A stretch of 64,000 bases of DNA, from NCBI GenBank assembly GCA_965229355.1, contig OZ245869.1, positions 1,736,001 through 1,800,000 on the forward strand, in the 5' to 3' direction. Positions 16,965 through 24,819 of this stretch are shown piece after piece. Made by a program: the position numbers and the translations under genes. A model generated the notes under the pieces. It worked only from the letters and a program-made list of their open reading frames with translations. It had not been told where the DNA came from and ran no database searches. This stretch comes from GCA-2737725 sp965229355. Lineage in GTDB: Bacteria > Pseudomonadota > Alphaproteobacteria > Rhodospirillales > Rhodospirillaceae. How positions within the stretch are numbered: the first letter of the stretch is position 1; each line of letters opens with the position of its first letter.

Positions 16965-17972
16965 TTATTTGGCAACGAAGACCTGATCGATCAAGCCGCC
17001 AGCAGCGAAGTGTTCTTTCGTAATCTTTTCCCAGCCGCCCAACTCATCGGCGGGAACCAGCTTCACGTTCGGAAACTGATTGGCATATTGCTTGGCCACA
17101 TCGGCATCCTGCACGCGGTAGAAGTTCTTGGCCAAAATTTCTTGCGCGGGCTTCGTATAGAGAAATTGCAGATACGTCGTTGCAACTTCGCGTGATCCGC
17201 GGGCATCAACCACTTTATCAACCACTGCCACCGGAAACTCAGCCAGCAAACTAATCGACGGCGTTACGACGGCATATTTGTCTTCGCCTGCTTCACGGCG
17301 CGTGCCGTACGCTTCTGCTTCAAACGTAATCAGCACATCCCCAATAGCGCGTTCAGTAAATGTCGTGGTGGCGGCACGGCCACCCGTATCGAACACGGGA
17401 ACGTTGGCGAACAATTTCTTCACAAACTCCAGCGCTTTGGTTTGATCGCCGCCAAACTTGGCCTTGGCGTATGCAAAAGCGGCCAAATAGGTATAGCGGC
17501 CATTGCCGGATGTTTTCGGATTCGGAAATACCACCTGCACGCCGTCTTTCACCAAGTCATCCCAATCTTTGATATTCTTGGGGTTGCCTTTGCGAACCAA
17601 GAAGGCCGGGAGGGAATAGAAAGGTGATGCGTTGTTGGCGAACTTCTTTTGCCAGTCGGGTGCAATCAGCTTGCCTTTGTCAAACAACACCTGAACGTCG
17701 GTCACTTGGTTGAAGGTCACCACATCTGCTTGCAACCCCTCCAAGATCGAGCGCGCCTGGCTGGATGATCCCGCATGACTTTGTTTGATCTCGATGGCCT
17801 TTTTGGACTTGGCTTGCCATTCTTTGGCGAACACAGGATTTAACTGCGTGAACAATTCGCGTGAGACGTCGTACGAGACGTTCAAGATGTCGGCAGGCGC
17901 ATCAGCAGCTGCGTTCAAGCCAAAGCCACCTAAACCAAGCGAAAACGCGGCGGCGGCAATAATCCGTTTCAT
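16965..17972 (-). CDS. sbp: Periplasmic sulfate-binding protein
   Basis: A 335-residue secreted solute-binding protein that delivers sulfate to CysT-CysW. It has a cleavable signal (MKRIIAAAAFSLGLGGFGLNAAA) and the Sbp/CysP signature segments IKQSHAGSSSQARSILEGLQADVVTFNQVTDV, NPKNIKDWDDLV, FPNPKTSGNGRYTYLAAFAYA and VFDTGGRAATTTFTERAIGDVLITFE. A GAGGAT Shine-Dalgarno sits just before the ATG at 17972. It is the first gene of the operon. Whether it prefers sulfate or thiosulfate cannot be decided here. Confidence 0.93.
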   Translation of the reverse strand: MKRIIAAAAFSLGLGGFGLNAAADAPADILNVSYDVSRELFTQLNPVFAKEWQAKSKKAIEIKQSHAGSSSQARSILEGLQADVVTFNQVTDVQVLFDKGKLIAPDWQKKFANNASPFYSLPAFLVRKGNPKNIKDWDDLVKDGVQVVFPNPKTSGNGRYTYLAAFAYAKAKFGGDQTKALEFVKKLFANVPVFDTGGRAATTTFTERAIGDVLITFEAEAYGTRREAGEDKYAVVTPSISLLAEFPVAVVDKVVDARGSREVATTYLQFLYTKPAQEILAKNFYRVQDADVAKQYANQFPNVKLVPADELGGWEKITKEHFAAGGLIDQVFVAK

Positions 17973-18189
17973 GGGCTTATCCTCAAAAAAATACATCAGT
18001 CTGAAGCTTCATCAGGGTTGGACGCTGTGCTGGAACGAACGCGGCTTCAATTGCGATTGGCGCAAAGCAGGCATGCAGCAGCTTATTATAACGATTTTAA
18101 CGCCCAGGCGCCTCGCAAAGAGAATACTTTTCTGCGCCCAAGTTCTCGGGCACAAGGCTTCATCTTATTGTTCATGTATAAGGCACCAG

Positions 18190-20082
18190 ATGACGGTCGC
18201 GCCTCACGATGTGGCAGAACAGTTCAGCAAAGCATCGCAAGAATTGCGGATCGGCAATGCGGTGCAAGCTGAGCAATTATGCTTGCGTATTCTTGCGGCC
18301 GACCCTGGGCATTTTAATACGCTTAATCTGGTGGCGACAATTTGCGCGCAGTCGTTCCGGTATCTCGATGCAGTGAAATACTTTGAGCGTGCGGTCGCAG
18401 TGCATGGCGGTCATGCGCCGATGTTCAACAATTATGGCATCGTACTTGAACGCCTGGGTCAAATTGAGCGGGCGATTGCTATGTATGATAGGGCCATTGC
18501 CTTACAGCCTGATTACCCGCAAGCCCTGAATAATCGCGGCTTTGCATTAAGTAAAATCGGCACGTACGACGCTGCGATCACGTCTTATCGCGAAGCGCTG
18601 CGCATCAACCCCGATTTTGCCGAAGTGCATATGAACATGGGGATCGCGCTTAATCATTTAGGCCGATACGAGGAAGCGCTGGCTTTTTTTAAGCGTGCTC
18701 GCATTTTAATGCCGGACAGCCCGCTGCTGTCCTCTCTTATAATCCAAGTCAAAATGCGGATTTGTGATTGGACCGATCACGAGGTGCTGCTGGCCAATCA
18801 TGTCCGCGATATTGAAGCGGGCCGTGCGCTCGCAAATCCATTTTCCTTGTTATCACTGATTGATCAACCAGCACTCCATCGCCGAGCTGCTGAGGCCTGG
18901 GTTCGTCACAACAATCCTGAAAATGGGGTTTTAGGGGCTGTTCCGCAGTATCGGCCGACAGCGAAAATTAAAATTGGTTATTTCTCGATGGATTTTCGCG
19001 AGCACCCGGTCGCGCAATTAGCTGTTGAGTTGTTTGAAAACCATGATCCGAATTTATTTGAAATAACCGCATTCTCATTCTCAAAGACCACTGATGACGA
19101 ATTACAGCAACGCCTGAAGCGTGCTTTTCCGGCGTTCCTTGACGTCAATGGGATGTCGGACTCGGATGTCGCTGCGTTAGCGCGTAGCATGGGAATTGAT
19201 ATCGCTGTGGATTTAGCCGGGCACACGATCCGTTCGCGACCCGGCATATTTTCCTATCGGGCTGCACCTATTCAAGTGTCGTACCTCGGTTACCCCGGCA
19301 CCTTTGGTGCGCGTTACATGGATTACGTACTCGCGGATTACACCGTCATTCCTGAAATCGCATGGCCGCATTACGCCGAGAAAGTTGTGTACTTACCGCA
19401 CAGCTATCAGGCCAACGCGACATGGAGCGCGGTAAAAGATATGCCGCCATCACGTGCGCAACTTGGTTTGCCAGAGGATGGATTTGTATTTTGTTGTTTT
19501 AACAATACGCACAAAATCGTCCCACCCATGTTTGATGCGTGGATGCGAATATTAAAATCGGTACCTAAAAGCGTGCTGTGGCTGTTGGGTGATAATGATG
19601 TGGCGGTGCGTAACTTGCGGGCCGAAGCAACGCGGCGTGGTATAGATGCCGCGCGGCTCATCTTCGCGTCGCGTGTGGAAAGAAAGGCATATTTAGCCCG
19701 TCAACAGGCCGCCGATGTGTTTTTAGATACACTCCCTTATAACGCCCACACCACTGCTAGTGATGCCTTGCGTTATGGCTTGCCGGTCCTGACCTACATG
19801 GGCGAGGCTTTTGCAGGCCGGGTCGCGGCAAGCTTGCTGAAAACATTAGGTCTTTCTGACTTAATCACAACATCGCTGGCAGACTATGAGGCCAAAGCAA
19901 TTGAGCTTGCGACGAATCCATTATGCTTAAATGACATTCGCACCCGTTTACGTGACAACGTGAAAACGTCGCCGCTGTTTGATCCTAAAACATTCGCGCA
20001 CCATGTCGAAGATGCATATCGGCAAATGCACAGGCGTTATCTATTATCGCAGCCACCCGGGCCCCTTCATATCGCGCCCTAA
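18190..20082 (+). CDS. TPR-containing SPINDLY/OGT-type glycosyltransferase (GT41)
   Basis: A 630-residue cytoplasmic protein. Residues about 5-170 form TPR repeats, for example AMYDRAIALQPDYPQALNNRGFALSKIG and SYREALRINPDFAEVHMNMGIALNHLG. Residues about 255-620 match the catalytic region of O-GlcNAc transferase/SPINDLY: IGYFSMDFREHPVAQLAVELF, DLAGHTIRSRPGIFSYRAAPIQVSYLGYPGT, FCCFNNTHKI and DVFLDTLPYNAHTTASDALRYGLPVLT. It likely transfers a sugar from a nucleotide donor to Ser/Thr of proteins. The ATG at 18190 starts directly before the first TPR. Target unknown; no flagellin gene is adjacent. Confidence 0.88.
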   Translation: MTVAPHDVAEQFSKASQELRIGNAVQAEQLCLRILAADPGHFNTLNLVATICAQSFRYLDAVKYFERAVAVHGGHAPMFNNYGIVLERLGQIERAIAMYDRAIALQPDYPQALNNRGFALSKIGTYDAAITSYREALRINPDFAEVHMNMGIALNHLGRYEEALAFFKRARILMPDSPLLSSLIIQVKMRICDWTDHEVLLANHVRDIEAGRALANPFSLLSLIDQPALHRRAAEAWVRHNNPENGVLGAVPQYRPTAKIKIGYFSMDFREHPVAQLAVELFENHDPNLFEITAFSFSKTTDDELQQRLKRAFPAFLDVNGMSDSDVAALARSMGIDIAVDLAGHTIRSRPGIFSYRAAPIQVSYLGYPGTFGARYMDYVLADYTVIPEIAWPHYAEKVVYLPHSYQANATWSAVKDMPPSRAQLGLPEDGFVFCCFNNTHKIVPPMFDAWMRILKSVPKSVLWLLGDNDVAVRNLRAEATRRGIDAARLIFASRVERKAYLARQQAADVFLDTLPYNAHTTASDALRYGLPVLTYMGEAFAGRVAASLLKTLGLSDLITTSLADYEAKAIELATNPLCLNDIRTRLRDNVKTSPLFDPKTFAHHVEDAYRQMHRRYLLSQPPGPLHIAP

Positions 20083-20098
20083 TATCAGGATGCTTATC

Positions 20099-21076
20099 AT
20101 GCGCAGCGCTGTTCATACGGTCTTTGGTGATCCGGCAGAGGTATTGCAAGTCGCTGATATGCCAAAGCCTGAACCAGCTGCAGGCTTTGCGCGGATGCGC
20201 ATGATCTTAAGCGCGATCCATAATCACGATCTGTGGACGGTGCGCGGAAGCTACGGTTACAAGCCCAAACTGCCTGCTATCGGGGGCAGTGAAGCGGTCG
20301 GTGTTGTCGATGCGGTGGGCGAAGGCGTTGATGCCGCGCTCATTGGAAAGCGCGTCGCATTTGCTGGCGCGCGTGGTGCATGGGCTGAATATTACACGGC
20401 TCCTGCAGCGGGTTTGGTGCCGGTGCCGGATGCGATCTCGGATGAAGCGGCTGCACAACTGATTGCCATGCCGTTCAGCGCACTTACGTTACTTGAATTT
20501 TTGACCGTCGAACGTGGCGATTGGATCATTCAAAATGCAGCTAATGGTGCGGTTGGCACAATGCTGGCGGGCCTCGCCAAATCGCGCGGGATTGGCTGCG
20601 TCAATCTCGTGCGCCGCGATGAAGGTGTCGCTGAGATGGAAAAGCTCGGACTTCCTAATACAGTTTCAACCGCTGTTAAGGGCTGGAAAGATAAAGTGCG
20701 TGAGATTGTTGGTGAGGGCAAAATCCGCGCTGGTGTTGATTCCATTGGTGCCAAGGCCACAGAAGATATCGCAGAGTTATTGGCGGAAAATGGTTTGCTG
20801 GTCTCCTTCGGCAGCATGACCGGCGAGATGATGCAGTTGTCCTCGGGCACAGTGATCTTCAAGCAGATTACTGTGAAAGGCTTTTGGGCCAGCACCGTCA
20901 GTGCGCAAATGGCACCCGAGAAACGCAAAAGCCTGATGGGTGAGTTGATCAAGCTGGTTGCAAGCGGCGAGATCAAACTTCATACCGATGCGATTTTTGA
21001 TTTGGCCGACATCACCAAAGCCGTCGCCCGCTCGCTGACACCGGGCCGCGCTGGCAAAGTTTTGCTCAGGGCTTAA
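20099..21076 (+). CDS. MDR-family NADPH-dependent (enoyl/quinone) oxidoreductase
   Basis: A 325-residue medium-chain dehydrogenase/reductase of the zinc-free quinone oxidoreductase or enoyl reductase type. The GroES-like N-terminal half includes ILSAIHNHDLWTVRGSYGYKPKLPAIGGSEAVGVVDAVGEGV, and the Rossmann half includes WIIQNAANGAVGTMLAGLAKSRGIGCVNLVRR, as in mitochondrial trans-2-enoyl-CoA reductases. No structural zinc cysteines are seen. An AGGA at 20087-20090 supports ATG 20099; an in-frame ATG at 20090 is the alternative. It follows the glycosyltransferase by 16 bases in the same direction. Confidence 0.82.
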   Translation: MRSAVHTVFGDPAEVLQVADMPKPEPAAGFARMRMILSAIHNHDLWTVRGSYGYKPKLPAIGGSEAVGVVDAVGEGVDAALIGKRVAFAGARGAWAEYYTAPAAGLVPVPDAISDEAAAQLIAMPFSALTLLEFLTVERGDWIIQNAANGAVGTMLAGLAKSRGIGCVNLVRRDEGVAEMEKLGLPNTVSTAVKGWKDKVREIVGEGKIRAGVDSIGAKATEDIAELLAENGLLVSFGSMTGEMMQLSSGTVIFKQITVKGFWASTVSAQMAPEKRKSLMGELIKLVASGEIKLHTDAIFDLADITKAVARSLTPGRAGKVLLRA

Positions 21077-21087
21077 AAGTTGAGGCC

Positions 21088-21516
21088 TTAAAAGTTGATC
21101 TTCACCGACGGCGCACTGCGCTTGGCTTCACCATGATACACGGCCTCGATATTATTGCCGTCGGGATCGATTAAAAACGCGGCGTAATAGCCAGGGTGAT
21201 AAGGGCGCTCACCGGGCTTGCCGTTATCTTTGCCGCTAGCCTCAAGCCCAGCTTTATAAAAAGCTTCTACAGTCGCTTTATCTTTGGCTTGAAAGGCCAG
21301 ATGATGTCGCCCGGTCAGCTTGCCTTGCGCAGCTTGGCTGTCTTTGGTCGAAATAAATAATTCATCGGCCCAGAAATAATCCTCTGCTTCGCCGGCTATC
21401 GGAATATCGAGGACTTTGAAGATGGCCGTATAAAATCGCTTGCTGGCTTTCAAGTCAGCTACGACCAACTGGATATGGTCGATCAAGCGGCCACGATGAA
21501 GTTCTTGGGTTTCCAT
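21088..21516 (-). CDS. VOC-family (glyoxalase/dioxygenase fold) protein
   Basis: A 142-residue protein with the vicinal oxygen chelate fold: DHIQLVVADLKASKRFYTAIFKVLDI at the start, GRHHLAFQAKDKATVEAFYKAGLEASGKDNG in the middle and GYYAAFLIDPDGNNIEAVYHG at the end, giving the usual His...His...Glu metal ligands. The reaction is unknown. An AGGAG lies nine bases before ATG 21516 but directly abuts the ATG three codons upstream, so the downstream start is chosen. Confidence 0.85.
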   Translation of the reverse strand: METQELHRGRLIDHIQLVVADLKASKRFYTAIFKVLDIPIAGEAEDYFWADELFISTKDSQAAQGKLTGRHHLAFQAKDKATVEAFYKAGLEASGKDNGKPGERPYHPGYYAAFLIDPDGNNIEAVYHGEAKRSAPSVKINF

Positions 21517-21579
21517 AACAGTCATCTCCTGTTCTCAGGAACAGACTGTATAAGGGCGTCGGTCGTGGATTGTTCCGGG

Positions 21580-22185
21580 TTAACGTTTTGGGCGTTTGAA
21601 AGCTTTGCGGTCGCGCTCTGCTTTTTTACGAAATACGCAGTCAGCCGCATGGTCGTTCACCATGCCCATGGCTTGCATGAAGGCATAAACGGTTGTGGGG
21701 CCCACAAATTTCCAGCCGCGTTTTTTCAAGTCTTTCGACATGGCAATCGATTCTGGTGTGGTGGAAACAACTTTAGGCGTTGTTACCGGCGGTGCTTCAA
21801 ACCGCCACACGTATGCCGCCAACGAACCTTCAGCCTTCACCAATTCTTTCATGCGCTGCGCGTTATTAATCACGGCTTCGATTTTTCCCCGGTGCCGCAC
21901 AATGCCTTCGTCCTTCAATAGGCGTGCGATATCCTTTGCGGTAAACCCCGAGATACGATTGTGATCAAAATTGTTGAATGCTTTACGGAAGTTCTCACGC
22001 TTCATCAAAATCGTGCGCCAGCTTAAGCCCGACTGAAATCCTTCCAGGCATAACTTCTCGAACAGGCGGCGATCATCATCGACCGGGAACCCCCACTCGG
22101 CGTCGTGATAGGCGACATATTCAGGTGTTGAAATGCACCAGCGGCAGCGGTGCTTGCCGTCAGGGCCGGGAAGGGTGTTGTTCAT
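21580..22185 (-). CDS. tag: DNA-3-methyladenine glycosylase I
   Basis: A 201-residue base-excision repair enzyme that removes 3-methyladenine from alkylated DNA. The family N-terminus RCRWCISTPEYVAYHDAEWGFPVDDDRRLFEKLCLEGFQSGLSWRTIL, with zinc-binding Cys and His residues, is clear, as are FVGPTTVYAFMQAMGMVNDHAADC and its second metal ligand set. Start 22185 (MNNTLPGPDGKHRC) gives a normal length; an in-frame Met 11 codons upstream is less likely. ogt, another alkylation-repair gene, is elsewhere in the window. Confidence 0.93.
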   Translation of the reverse strand: MNNTLPGPDGKHRCRWCISTPEYVAYHDAEWGFPVDDDRRLFEKLCLEGFQSGLSWRTILMKRENFRKAFNNFDHNRISGFTAKDIARLLKDEGIVRHRGKIEAVINNAQRMKELVKAEGSLAAYVWRFEAPPVTTPKVVSTTPESIAMSKDLKKRGWKFVGPTTVYAFMQAMGMVNDHAADCVFRKKAERDRKAFKRPKR

Positions 22186-22255
22186 GGCGAATACTCTAAG
22201 GTGAAAATAATCGCACAACCCTCGTTTAAAGGCCGCGTGCGTTATGATTTAAAAC

Positions 22256-22346
22256 TGGCGGAGGGAGAGGGATTCGAACCCTCGATACCCTTTTGGGGTA
22301 TACACACTTTCCAGGCGTGCGCCTTCAACCACTCGGCCATCCCTCC
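22256..22346 (-). tRNA. tRNA-Ser (anticodon GGA)
   Basis: A 91-base cloverleaf with acceptor stem GGAGGGA/TCCCTCC, D arm GCCGAGTGG, anticodon stem CACGC/GTGTG around loop CTGGAAA (anticodon GGA, reads UCC), a long variable arm ATACCCC...GGGTAT typical of serine tRNAs, T arm with GGTTCGAATCC, and an encoded CCA end at 22256-22258. Confidence 0.96.
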
Positions 22347-22648
22347 GGCGTGGGCGATTCGCTTAAGCCTGATCCGGCTGCGATCCCCTTCAATGTGGTC
22401 CCCAATATTTTGGGAGCGGCGGAAACTACCCGAGCGACCTGACGCCCGCAACCAAAGCCTTAACCTTCGCGTGCGGATTCCGCTGGTTTTTGGGGGTTTG
22501 TATAAGTCTGTGGATAGAGTGGCGGGCAAAAACCAAAAGCAACAAAATTACGTCGAGTTGTTTTTAATCGAAACGATAGCCAATCGTATTGATTTATTAA
22601 GCGCTTACCGCGTATTTTAGAACCTGTGGGGTAAGAAACGGCGGACAC
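22347..22648. other. Intergenic region between tRNA-Ser and small membrane protein gene
   Basis: About 300 bases with no conserved coding frame. A small AT-rich hairpin (CCCAA/TTGGG near 22402-22415) is the only local structure. The region must carry the tRNA promoter on the minus strand, but no strong -35/-10 pair stands out. Confidence 0.4.
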
Positions 22649-22972
22649 GTGGGGCGGGTTACCGTGGTGTTTGGACGCATAACGGGTTGGATGATGGTTT
22701 TTGTCGCCATCATCATTGCATCAGCAGAGGCTGTGATGGCGTTAGGCGCCACCGGTCATCCTGGTTTGGCGACTTCTGACATTGTCACATTACTTACAGG
22801 GCAAGCGCCGCAATTTTCGGCGTCACGCTGGCCTGAATTGTTTTCTGCACTTGGTTCAGCCGTGATGGCGATGCCCGCGTGGCTCGTTATCGGTGCTGTT
22901 GGCTTCACGCTTGCACACGTCTTCCGTGCACGTCGTGTGCGCCGTCGTGTCAGTTCAATTCGCCCGCTGTAA
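22649..22972 (+). CDS. Small two-helix membrane protein, unrecognised
   Basis: A 107-residue hypothetical protein. Two hydrophobic segments are visible, about residues 12-33 (GWMMVFVAIIIASAEAVMALG) and 72-92 (AVMAMPAWLVIGAVGFTLAHV), joined by a polar loop, followed by a strongly basic tail (FRARRVRRRV). This suggests an inner-membrane protein with its C-terminus in the cytoplasm. The start is a GTG; a second GTG five codons in is possible. It converges on lepA with 12 bases between stops. No family recognised. Confidence 0.6.
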   Translation: MGRVTVVFGRITGWMMVFVAIIIASAEAVMALGATGHPGLATSDIVTLLTGQAPQFSASRWPELFSALGSAVMAMPAWLVIGAVGFTLAHVFRARRVRRRVSSIRPL

Positions 22973-22984
22973 ATTTTTCTCTGA

Positions 22985-24787
22985 TCAACTATCCGGCATT
23001 TTCAGTGCAGCGATAAACGCAGATTGCGGAATATCGACGCTGCCGAATTGGCGCATGCGCTTTTTACCTTCCTTCTGCTTATCCAGAAGTTTGCGCTTAC
23101 GTGAGACGTCACCACCATAACATTTCGCCAACACGTCTTTGCGCATCGCTGAGATGGTTTCGCGCGCGATCACTTTTCCGCCGATAGCAGCTTGCACCGG
23201 AATCTTGAATAAGTGCCGTGGAATCAGGTCTTTTAAGCGTTCGCAGATTTGGCGGCCGCGGCTTTCGGCTTGGCTGCGGTGGCACATGAATGACAACGCA
23301 TCCACCACATCGCCGTTCACCATGATCGACACCTTCACCAGATCAGCTTCGCGGTAATCTTCAACTTCGTAGTCAAAGCTCGCGTAGCCTGATGAGATCG
23401 ATTTCAAACGGTCGTAGAAGTCGAACACAATTTCGTTCAACGGAATGCGGTACACGGCCATGGCGCGCGCACCGACGTATGTCAGATCAGCTTGTTGACC
23501 GCGACGGTCGTTACACAGCTTCAGCACCGGGCCCAAATATTCATCGGGCACTAAGATGGTGGCTTTCACCCACGGCTCTTCGATTTTTTTGATGTGCGTT
23601 ACATCCGGCATGTCAGCCGGATTGTGCATCTCGATCTCTTCGCCTTGCGTGGTCTCGATGCGATACACAACGGAAGGCGCAGTGGTGATGAGATCGAGAT
23701 CAAACTCGCGCTCTAAACGTTCCTGCACAATTTCCATGTGTAACAAACCTAAGAAGCCGCACCGGAAGCCGAAGCCCAAGGCCGCACTCGACTCGGTCTG
23801 ATAATGGAAGCTCGAGTCGTTCAAACGCAGCTTGGCCAAGCTCTCGCGTAGCAATTCGAACTGAGAGGCATCGGTTGGGAACAGGCCGCAGAACACCACT
23901 GGCACGCTTGGCTTAAAGCCCGGCAGCGGTTCAAGCGCTGGCTTTACGTCATCGGTGATGGTGTCGCCGACTTGGCAATCCGCGACCGATTTGATGCTGG
24001 CGATAATGAAGCCCAGTTCACCCGGTTTGAGGTCCTGGGTATCGACCATTTTAGGGGTAAAATATCCAATGCGATCAACGTTATAGGTCGCATTATTAGA
24101 CATGAATTTGATTTTTGAGCCCTTCTTGATCACGCCGTCTTTGACGCGCACCAGAATGACCACGCCCAAGTAGGTGTCGTACCAGCTATCGACCAGCAGA
24201 GCCTTGTTGGGCTCGTTCAGTTCGCCCTTGGGCGGCGGCAAGCGCGTAACAATGGCTTCCAGCACCTCATCAATACCGATGCCCGCCTTGGCTGAGGCCG
24301 GTACGGCGTCAGACGCATCAATGCCGATCACATCTTCAATTTGCGTGCGTACACGCTCAGGGTCGGCGGCGGGCAGGTCGATTTTATTCAGCACCGGCAC
24401 AATCTCGTGGTGCGCATCAATGGCCTGATAGACGTTGGCCAGCGTCTGCGCTTCCACGCCTTGGCTGGCATCGACCACCAGCAGCGAACCTTCACAGGCC
24501 GCGAGTGACCGGCTGACTTCGTAGGCAAAGTCCACGTGTCCGGGCGTATCCAGCAAGTTCAGCTGATAGGTTTTGCCGTCTTTGGCTTTGTAGGCCAGGC
24601 GCACGGTTTGCGCTTTGATGGTAATGCCGCGCTCGCGCTCGATATCCATCGAGTCCAGCAACTGCTCTTTCATCTCGCGGTCGGTAATGGCGCCGCAGCG
24701 TTGAATCAAACGGTCGGCCAGCGTCGACTTGCCGTGGTCGATGTGCGCGATGATCGAAAAATTACGGATGTGCGAAAGGTCAGTCAT
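22985..24787 (-). CDS. lepA: Elongation factor 4 (LepA)
   Basis: A 600-residue translational GTPase that back-translocates or remodels stalled ribosomes. GTPase motifs are G1 IAHIDHGKSTLADRL, G2/G3 RGITIKAQTVRLAY and LLDTPGHVDFAYEV, and G4 VLNKIDLPAADPERV. The LepA-specific C-terminal domain is evident from KCYGGDVSRKRKLLDKQKEGKKRMRQFG near residue 555. The length is exactly that of the family. It lies just downstream of pheT on the same strand, with 32 bases between. Confidence 0.98.
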   Translation of the reverse strand: MTDLSHIRNFSIIAHIDHGKSTLADRLIQRCGAITDREMKEQLLDSMDIERERGITIKAQTVRLAYKAKDGKTYQLNLLDTPGHVDFAYEVSRSLAACEGSLLVVDASQGVEAQTLANVYQAIDAHHEIVPVLNKIDLPAADPERVRTQIEDVIGIDASDAVPASAKAGIGIDEVLEAIVTRLPPPKGELNEPNKALLVDSWYDTYLGVVILVRVKDGVIKKGSKIKFMSNNATYNVDRIGYFTPKMVDTQDLKPGELGFIIASIKSVADCQVGDTITDDVKPALEPLPGFKPSVPVVFCGLFPTDASQFELLRESLAKLRLNDSSFHYQTESSAALGFGFRCGFLGLLHMEIVQERLEREFDLDLITTAPSVVYRIETTQGEEIEMHNPADMPDVTHIKKIEEPWVKATILVPDEYLGPVLKLCNDRRGQQADLTYVGARAMAVYRIPLNEIVFDFYDRLKSISSGYASFDYEVEDYREADLVKVSIMVNGDVVDALSFMCHRSQAESRGRQICERLKDLIPRHLFKIPVQAAIGGKVIARETISAMRKDVLAKCYGGDVSRKRKLLDKQKEGKKRMRQFGSVDIPQSAFIAALKMPDS

Positions 24788-24819
24788 AACACTCTGATCT
24801 AGATAATATCGTTTAAGGC

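Noticed and set aside
17785..18189. N-terminal extension of the SPINDLY-like protein
   Set aside because: The extra 135 codons lie antisense to sbp and show no TPR or other recognisable sequence; the ATG at 18190 leads directly into the TPR domain.
22242..22648. Minus- and plus-strand frames overlapping tRNA-Ser(GGA)
   Set aside because: They are chance open frames across a structural RNA and its flank.
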